From: VBDM01 sp035637655
GTDB lineage: Bacteria > Pseudomonadota > Gammaproteobacteria > Burkholderiales > SG8-39
Assembly (NCBI GenBank): GCA_035637655.1
Contig: DASPWT010000123.1
Coordinates: 1 to 35,487, forward strand
Direction: 5' to 3'
DNA: 35,487 nucleotides
Shown: piece after piece, positions 31,204 to 35,487 of the stretch
Position numbering within the stretch: position 1 is the first letter of the stretch
Layout: each line of letters opens with the position of its first letter
Translations under genes and position numbers: made by a program
Notes under the pieces: generated by a model
What the model saw: only the letters and a program-made list of their open reading frames with translations
What the model was told of the DNA's origin: nothing
Databases searched by the model: none

Positions 31204-31669
31204 GGTTGGGTAAGCCGCCCGTCGGGGATTTGCGGCGCCGGCTCCGGCGCCGCTCCAGTGGCGCGCCCATGGTTTGTTCCGGTTGATGACGGCGATCCTC
31301 GAGCCGGCGCCGGTCTCTCACCCATTCGACGGCTTCCGACTCGTTTTTAAAGTTGCGAAGACAGATTCCCTGCTGGCGCGCGAGCAACGCGACGTAATCG
31401 TGAGACATGCTCAGTTCAACGGTATCACCGAGGAGTGCGATCCTGTGCGCCGGATCCGATGCGAGCTTCTTGAAGGTCGCGAGGACCCCGTGTCTTTCGA
31501 CCGTGAACAGGGGCTTCGACAGGCGCACGTGCACGAGGATGCGTGAGCAACCGTGCTTGACGCTTTCGAAAACCACAGCACGAAGAAACCTTCTTGTTTC
31601 TTCAGCGGTTTCCCGTTCGAGCAAATCTGCCCTGAGAAAACCGCGTTCCATCGCGATCTTGTATTGCAT
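31190..31669 (-). CDS. SpoIIAA/STAS-like small protein with basic tail
   Basis: A 159-residue protein from ATG 31667-31669, with CGGAG close upstream. Residues 1-115 (MQYKIAMERGFLRADLLERETAEETRRFL, then CSRILVHVRLSKPLFTVERHG, HRIALLGDTVELSMSHDYVALLARQQG) look like the alternating beta-alpha STAS fold of SpoIIAA-like proteins. The last 40 residues are basic and Pro-rich (ERRRSRRRKSPTGG), and part of them is encoded inside a perfect GC hairpin. No catalytic residues are recognised. A role in signalling or stress is only a family-level guess. Confidence 0.6.
   Translation of the reverse strand: MQYKIAMERGFLRADLLERETAEETRRFLRAVVFESVKHGCSRILVHVRLSKPLFTVERHGVLATFKKLASDPAHRIALLGDTVELSMSHDYVALLARQQGICLRNFKNESEAVEWVRDRRRLEDRRHQPEQTMGAPLERRRSRRRKSPTGGLPNLTPA
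31232..31253. terminator. GC-rich perfect hairpin near converging gene ends
   Basis: GCGGCGCCGG, a 2-nt CT loop and its exact complement give a 10-bp stem 29 bp after the Bug stop. There is no T run after it, so it would be an imperfect intrinsic terminator at best. It lies inside the C-terminal codons of the minus-strand gene. Confidence 0.3.
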
Positions 31670-31820
31670 AATCTCCGGGGCGTCCGTGCGGCGTCCCTCT
31701 TTTCTCCATCCATCCCTCCCCCCGGGCCGCTGGGCTTCGACCTGTCAGCGCAAACGGCAGCATATGACAGTAGTATTATTCGCTGACGCTGTCCACTGCC
31801 AGCCGTGAGGCGGACGGCGT

Positions 31821-31839
31821 TGTCGGGAAATCCCTGACA
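31821..31839. promoter_or_regulatory. Imperfect palindrome upstream of the MmgE/PrpD gene
   Basis: TGTCGGGAAATCCCTGACA has TGTC/GACA ends and GGGA/TCCC inner halves with one asymmetric base. It sits about 120 bp upstream of the MmgE/PrpD start in the 288-bp spacer. It could bind a dimeric regulator. No regulator gene is nearby. Confidence 0.3.
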
Positions 31840-31855
31840 AGGCATCGAAGCCGGA

Positions 31856-31873
31856 GTTGGATTTTAATTCAAC
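31856..31873. promoter_or_regulatory. Second operator-like palindrome upstream of the MmgE/PrpD gene
   Basis: GTTGGATTTTAATTCAAC is a nearly symmetrical AT-rich palindrome (GTTG-ATT/AAT-CAAC), unusual in this GC-rich window. It lies 16 bp after the first palindrome and about 85 bp before the gene. The remaining spacer shows nothing else identifiable. Confidence 0.3.
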
Positions 31874-31957
31874 GACCCACGTGGCAGACCGCGCGGAAAC
31901 GCTGGTCTGATTGGCCTATCGACTTCGCGCTCCGCATCGCGCTCGGGAAAGACTAGA

Positions 31958-33292
31958 GTGTACGTCGTCGAGGGTTTCGCCGGGTTCGCCGAGGGCTATC
32001 GCAGGCAACCGGTGGCGCCGCAGGTGCTGCACCAGGCGAAGCGCGTCGTGATCGACTGGTACGCGGCGCTGCTTCCGGGCGCCGGGGTCGCGCCCGCCCC
32101 CTTACTGGAGCGCGCGCTCGCAGGGGAGCTCGACCGTGGAGAAGCGCGGCTCGCGCTGGGCCGGCGCGCGAGCGTGCGCGCGGCGGCGCTCGTCAACGGC
32201 GCGGCCGCGCACACGCTCGAGGTGGACGACATTTTCCGCGAGGGCATCTATCATCCCGGCGCCCCGACCATCGCCGCGGCGCTCGCCGTCGCGCAGTCGC
32301 GGCGCGCCTCGGGCGAGCGGTTCCTGCGCGCGGTGATCGTCGGCTACGAGATTTCCACGCGCATCGCCGCGGCCATGGGCCGCGCCCACTACAGGTACTG
32401 GCACAACACCGGAACCATCGGCTGCTTCGGCGCGGCGAGCGCCGTGGCCGAGCTGCTCGGCCTCGACACAATGCGCTTCGCCCATGCGCTCGCCACGGTC
32501 GCCACTTTCTCCGCCGGCCTGCAGCAGGCGTTCCGCACGGATTCGATGTCCAAGCCCATGCACGCGGGACGCGCGGCGGAAGCCGGCGTCACCGCGGCGC
32601 TCGCGGCAGCCGAAGGCGTCACCGGATCGCTCGACATCATGGAGGGCGAAGCGGGCTTCGGTCGGGCGATGGGCAACGGTCCCGATTGGGAGCGTGCGCT
32701 CGCCACGCTCGGCGAGGACTTCCACATTACGCGAATGACTTTCAAGAACCACGCCTGCTGCGGCCACGCTTTTGCCGCCATCGACGGCGCGCTTGCGCTG
32801 AAAGCGCGGATGGGCGTGGCCGCCGGAGAGATCGCGCGCGTGCGCATCGGGGGCTACCGGGCGACGCTGGAGGTGGCGGGGATCGCGAACCCCGCGACTG
32901 CGGCCGAGGCGCGCTTCAGCACGCCCTATCTCGTTGCGACGGCGCTCACGCACGGCAGCGTGCGGCTTGCCGCGTTCGAGCCGGCGCGGCTCGAGGACGC
33001 CGCCACAAGGGCGCTCATGCGCCGCGTCGAGGTGGCCCTCGACCCCGAGCTCGATGCTGCATTTCCGGCGCAGCGCGCGGCGCGCGTCGCGATCGAATCG
33101 CGCGACGGTCGGAGCGGCGAGCATCTCCAGCCGACGCGCAAAGGCGATCCGGACATGCCGCTCTCCGACGCCGAGCTCGAGCACAAGTACCTCGAGCTCG
33201 CGTCCCCCGTGCTCGGAGAAGAACGCGCGCGCCGGCTGCTCGCGCGGTTATGGCGGCTGGAAAGCGAACCGCTCCTAGACAGCACCGTATGA
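31958..33292 (+). CDS. MmgE/PrpD family protein
   Basis: A 444-residue protein starting at GTG 31958, with no strong ribosome-binding site. The family features are AKRVVIDWYAALLPGAG near the start, LVNGAAAHTLEVDDIFREGIYHPGAP, the central GYEISTRIAAAMGRAHYRYWHNTGTIGCFGAA, a DSMSKPMHAGRAAEAG block, and FKNHACCGHAFAAID. The family includes 2-methylcitrate dehydratase and cis-aconitate decarboxylase. Single members in Burkholderiales often sit with acyl-CoA genes, as here, and their substrates are mostly unknown. It overlaps the synthetase start by ATGA. Confidence 0.85.
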   Translation: MYVVEGFAGFAEGYRRQPVAPQVLHQAKRVVIDWYAALLPGAGVAPAPLLERALAGELDRGEARLALGRRASVRAAALVNGAAAHTLEVDDIFREGIYHPGAPTIAAALAVAQSRRASGERFLRAVIVGYEISTRIAAAMGRAHYRYWHNTGTIGCFGAASAVAELLGLDTMRFAHALATVATFSAGLQQAFRTDSMSKPMHAGRAAEAGVTAALAAAEGVTGSLDIMEGEAGFGRAMGNGPDWERALATLGEDFHITRMTFKNHACCGHAFAAIDGALALKARMGVAAGEIARVRIGGYRATLEVAGIANPATAAEARFSTPYLVATALTHGSVRLAAFEPARLEDAATRALMRRVEVALDPELDAAFPAQRAARVAIESRDGRSGEHLQPTRKGDPDMPLSDAELEHKYLELASPVLGEERARRLLARLWRLESEPLLDSTV

Positions 33293-35310
33293 GTCTCGCG
33301 CAGGCGCTATTTGCGCCCCGCGCAGTCGCGCTCGTCGGGGCATCCGGGGACGCGGCGAAGAACAGCGCCCGCCCCTTGCGCTTCCTGCGCAAGCACGGCT
33401 ACGCGGGACGCATCGTACCGATCAACGCGTCGCGCAGCGATGTGCTCGGCGAGCGCGCCTGGCCCAGTCTCGCCGAGGCGCCCGGCGCGATCGACCACGC
33501 CTTCATCATGACGCCGGGCGATTCGGTCGAGCAGGCGCTCGAGGAATGCGGCGCGCAAGGGGTGCCCGTCGCGACGATCTTCAGCGACGGTTTCGCCGAC
33601 GCCGGGGCCGAAGGCGCTGCGCGGCAGGCACGGCTCGTCGCGCGCGCGAGAACACTCGGCGTGCGCGTGCTGGGCCCCAACAGCATGGGGCTCATCGACG
33701 TTCCCGGCCGCGTCGCGCTCAGCGTGAACGCGGTGCTCGAGATGGACGCCTTGCCCGCCGGGACGACGAGCTTCGTGTCGCACAGCGGAACCATGCTCGG
33801 CACCGTGCTCTCGCGCGGTGCGGCGCGGGGCCTGGGCTTCGCCAAGCTCGTCTCGGTCGGCAACGAGGCCGATCTCGGGATGGGGGAGCTGGTCGAACTG
33901 CTCGCCGAAGATCCCGGCACGAAGGTGATCCTCTTGTTTCTCGAAACGATACGCGACGGTGCGAAGCTTGCCGCTGCCGCGCGCAAGGCCCACGCCGCGG
34001 GAAAACCGGTGGTCGCGTACAAGCTCGGCCGCTCGCGGCTCGGCGCCGCGCTCGCGCGCTCGCACACGGGCGCGCTCGCGGGGGAGGACGCGGCGCTGGC
34101 CGCGTATTTCCGCGACTGCGGCATCGTGAGGGTCGATATGCTGGAAACGCTCATCGAGATCGCGCCGCTCCTCGCCGGACGCACGCCGCCGGACCTCCCG
34201 CGTGCCGCACGCGTTGCGGTCGTGACCACCACTGGGGGCGGCGCGGCGAGCGTAGTGGATCGGCTGGGCATGTCCGGCATCGAAACGGTCGCGCCCAATT
34301 CCACATCTCCGATCATCGATCTGACGATGACGGCGACCCCGGAGCGGTACACCGCGGTGCTCGATGATCTGCTTGCGTCTCCTCAGTGCGACGGCGTGCT
34401 GGCGGTGGTCGGGTCTTCGGCGCAGTTCCATCCGCAACTTGCGGTCGAGCCCATCGTGCGCTCGAAGAAGAACGCGAAGCCGCTCGCGGTCTTCCTCACG
34501 CCGCACGCGGAACGCTCGCTCGCCCTGCTCGCGGAGCGTGGCATCGCCGCCTTTCGCACGCCGGAAGCCTGCGCCGACGCGCTTGCCGCGACCTTCGCTT
34601 GGCGCTCGCCTCGCACCCGCGCCGCAGCCGCGCCCGCCGAGTGGCCGCCCGATTTGTCCCGGCGCGGGCCTCTCGATGGAGCGCAAGCCCTCGCGCTGTT
34701 TGCCTCGCTCGGAATCTCGGTTGCCGAGCACGCGATCGCGCAGCCTCCCGGGTATGCGCACGCAATTCCCTATCCGGTTGCGGCGAAGGCGCTTTCCGCC
34801 GAACTCCTCCACAAGACCGAAGCCGGAGCGGTCCGCCTCGGGATCGCGGACCGAAGCGCATTCGATCGCGAGGTCCGGGCGTTGCTCGAACGCGTCCCCG
34901 CGGCCCGCGCGGTGCTGGTGCAGCAGATGGAATCGGGCCTTGCCGAGGCGATCGTCGGCTACCGCGACGATCCGGTCGTCGGTCCGATCGTGCTCGTCGG
35001 CGCGGGAGGTACACTCGCGGAAATCTACAACGACTACGCGCTGCGCGTCGCTCCGGTGAGCGAGGAGGAGGCCGCGGCGATGATCGCGGAAGTCAAGGGC
35101 CTCGCGGCGGTGCGCGGTTACCGCGGTCTGCCGCGCGGCGATCTTCGCGCGCTGGCGCAGGCTGTCGCCGCGCTCTCGCGCCTGGCGATCATCAGCGGCC
35201 GGCCGGTCGCCGAAGCCGAGATCAATCCGCTGATCGTGAAGCGCGAAGGCGTCGCCGCGGTCGACGGACTCGTCGTGATGAAGGAACAAGACTTTTCCCC
35301 TCCTCATTGA
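33289..35310 (+). CDS. NDP-forming acyl-CoA synthetase (acetate--CoA ligase, ADP-forming, family)
   Basis: A 673-residue fusion from ATG 33289, overlapping the MmgE/PrpD stop; the longer upstream frame is spurious. Residues 1-130 are a CoA-binding Rossmann domain (FAPRAVALVGASGDAAKNSAR, RVLGPNSMGLID). It is followed by succinyl-CoA-synthetase-like domains (FVSHSGTMLGTVL; KLGRSRLGAALARSHTGALAGED with the conserved His), and from about residue 460 an ATP-grasp domain (PVAAKALSAELLHKTEAGAV, VGPIVLVGAGGTLAEIYND, EAEINPLIV). It would interconvert an acid, CoA and ATP. The final residues and stop codon lie in the hairpin repeat at 35293-35410, so the native C-terminus may have been altered slightly. 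An acyl-CoA dehydrogenase gene follows. Confidence 0.88.
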   Translation: MSLAQALFAPRAVALVGASGDAAKNSARPLRFLRKHGYAGRIVPINASRSDVLGERAWPSLAEAPGAIDHAFIMTPGDSVEQALEECGAQGVPVATIFSDGFADAGAEGAARQARLVARARTLGVRVLGPNSMGLIDVPGRVALSVNAVLEMDALPAGTTSFVSHSGTMLGTVLSRGAARGLGFAKLVSVGNEADLGMGELVELLAEDPGTKVILLFLETIRDGAKLAAAARKAHAAGKPVVAYKLGRSRLGAALARSHTGALAGEDAALAAYFRDCGIVRVDMLETLIEIAPLLAGRTPPDLPRAARVAVVTTTGGGAASVVDRLGMSGIETVAPNSTSPIIDLTMTATPERYTAVLDDLLASPQCDGVLAVVGSSAQFHPQLAVEPIVRSKKNAKPLAVFLTPHAERSLALLAERGIAAFRTPEACADALAATFAWRSPRTRAAAAPAEWPPDLSRRGPLDGAQALALFASLGISVAEHAIAQPPGYAHAIPYPVAAKALSAELLHKTEAGAVRLGIADRSAFDREVRALLERVPAARAVLVQQMESGLAEAIVGYRDDPVVGPIVLVGAGGTLAEIYNDYALRVAPVSEEEAAAMIAEVKGLAAVRGYRGLPRGDLRALAQAVAALSRLAIISGRPVAEAEINPLIVKREGVAAVDGLVVMKEQDFSPPH

Positions 35311-35410
35311 GGAGGGGTGCCGCCGAAGGCGGCGGGGTGGTACGGTAGGCATAAATCGAACCACCCCGGCGTGCTGCGCACGCCGCCCCTCCTTATCCAA
35401 GGAGGGGAAA
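35293..35410. repeat. Four-hairpin palindromic intergenic repeat
   Basis: Two related arms face each other around an 18-20 bp spacer. Arm 1 has CCCCTCCTC-att-GAGGAGGGG (9-bp stem) and GCCGCC-gaa-GGCGGC. Arm 2 has GGCGTGC-tgc-GCACGCC and CCCCTCCTT-atcc-AAGGAGGGG. The outer halves (TTTCCCCTCCT ... GGGGTGGT / ACCACCCC ... AGGAGGGGAAA) are also complementary. It looks like a MITE/REP-type dispersed element of the CCCCTCC...GGAGGGG kind. It may act as a two-way terminator between the synthetase and acyl-CoA dehydrogenase genes. Confidence 0.75.
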
Positions 35411-35425
35411 CGCACGAGGGATGAC

Positions 35426-35487
35426 ATGGATTTCCGTTTCACGCCCGATCAGGAGCAGTTCCGCGAATCGGTGCGGCGCTTCGCCGA
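35426..35487 (+). CDS. Acyl-CoA dehydrogenase, N-terminal start only
   Basis: ATG 35426 opens a frame reading MDFRFTPDQEQFRESVRRFA before the window ends, with GAGGGATG shortly upstream. This is the typical start of an acyl-CoA dehydrogenase N-terminal helical domain (FTPDQEQFRESVRRFA). The FAD- and substrate-binding parts and catalytic Glu are beyond the edge. It follows the synthetase gene after the hairpin repeat and would oxidise the acyl-CoA, probably in the same operon. Confidence 0.75.
   Translation, partial: MDFRFTPDQEQFRESVRRFA

Noticed and set aside
32686..35310. An 874-codon synthetase start inside the MmgE/PrpD gene
   Set aside because: The upstream part is a shadow frame; ATG 33289 overlapping the previous stop begins the CoA-binding domain.
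1..35487. CRISPR array or other regular short-repeat array
   Set aside because: No evenly spaced repeats were found; the only long exact repeats are the two 103-bp copies and the hairpin element.

Overview
The window is about 35.5 kb of GC-rich DNA, packed with genes that often overlap by an ATGA or TTGA. It looks like an environmental betaproteobacterium of the Burkholderiales type. The signs are three stand-alone Bug receptors of tripartite tricarboxylate transporters with no TctA/TctB partners, a Liv-type ABC system, a TRAP system, and many CoA-ester and amidohydrolase genes for catabolism of organic acids. No rRNA, CRISPR array, transposase, integrase or plasmid/phage gene was seen. Taxonomy is inferred from gene content only.

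Layout. (1) 1-2445: the start of a secreted MsrB on the minus strand, then a thiolase overlapping an orphan MlaF-type ATPase on the plus strand. (2) 2474-7617: a Bug receptor (minus) divergent from an exported YtcJ-like amidohydrolase and a lone molybdopterin-binding hydroxylase subunit. (3) 7667-19839, mostly minus strand: beta-alanine:pyruvate-type aminotransferase, Bug receptor, Liv receptor and LivHMGF, an aconitase-superfamily (LeuC-like) large subunit, a non-operonic interlude, the LeuD-like small subunit and a hydantoinase/dihydropyrimidinase-like hydrolase. The interlude (9676-11489) lies exactly between the two aconitase-like subunits. It carries two 103-bp direct repeats, a coiled-coil protein gene, a tRNA-Asn-like fragment and a small lipoprotein gene, so it looks like an insertion. 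(4) 19972-27352, plus strand: a small membrane protein, VOC protein, FAA-hydrolase family enzyme, DctP-DctQ-DctM TRAP transporter, phenylacetate-CoA ligase-like enzyme and a DpgC-like cofactor-free dioxygenase. (5) 27356-31669: a truncated HigA-leader-like small protein, a HupE/UreJ-type membrane protein divergent from a beta-propeller lipoprotein, a third Bug receptor, and a SpoIIAA-like protein. (6) 31958-35487: an MmgE/PrpD protein, an NDP-forming acyl-CoA synthetase, a four-hairpin repeat and the start of an acyl-CoA dehydrogenase.

How the genes work together. The best candidate for an undescribed system is region 4. A TRAP transporter would import an (aryl)acetate, the PaaK-like ligase would make its CoA thioester, and the translationally coupled DpgC-like enzyme would oxidise it with O2, without the multicomponent PaaABCDE epoxidase. 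The VOC and FAA-hydrolase proteins upstream could handle ring or keto-acid products. Region 3 looks like a second uptake-plus-catabolism module: Liv import, cyclic amide hydrolysis, transamination and an aconitase-like hydration/dehydration step. Substrates for both are inference; the sequence does not reveal them.

No transcription factor gene was recognised. However, operator-like palindromes sit upstream of the second Bug gene (18353-18366), across the start codons of the HupE/UreJ-type gene (28972-28994) and upstream of the MmgE/PrpD gene (31821-31839 and 31856-31873).
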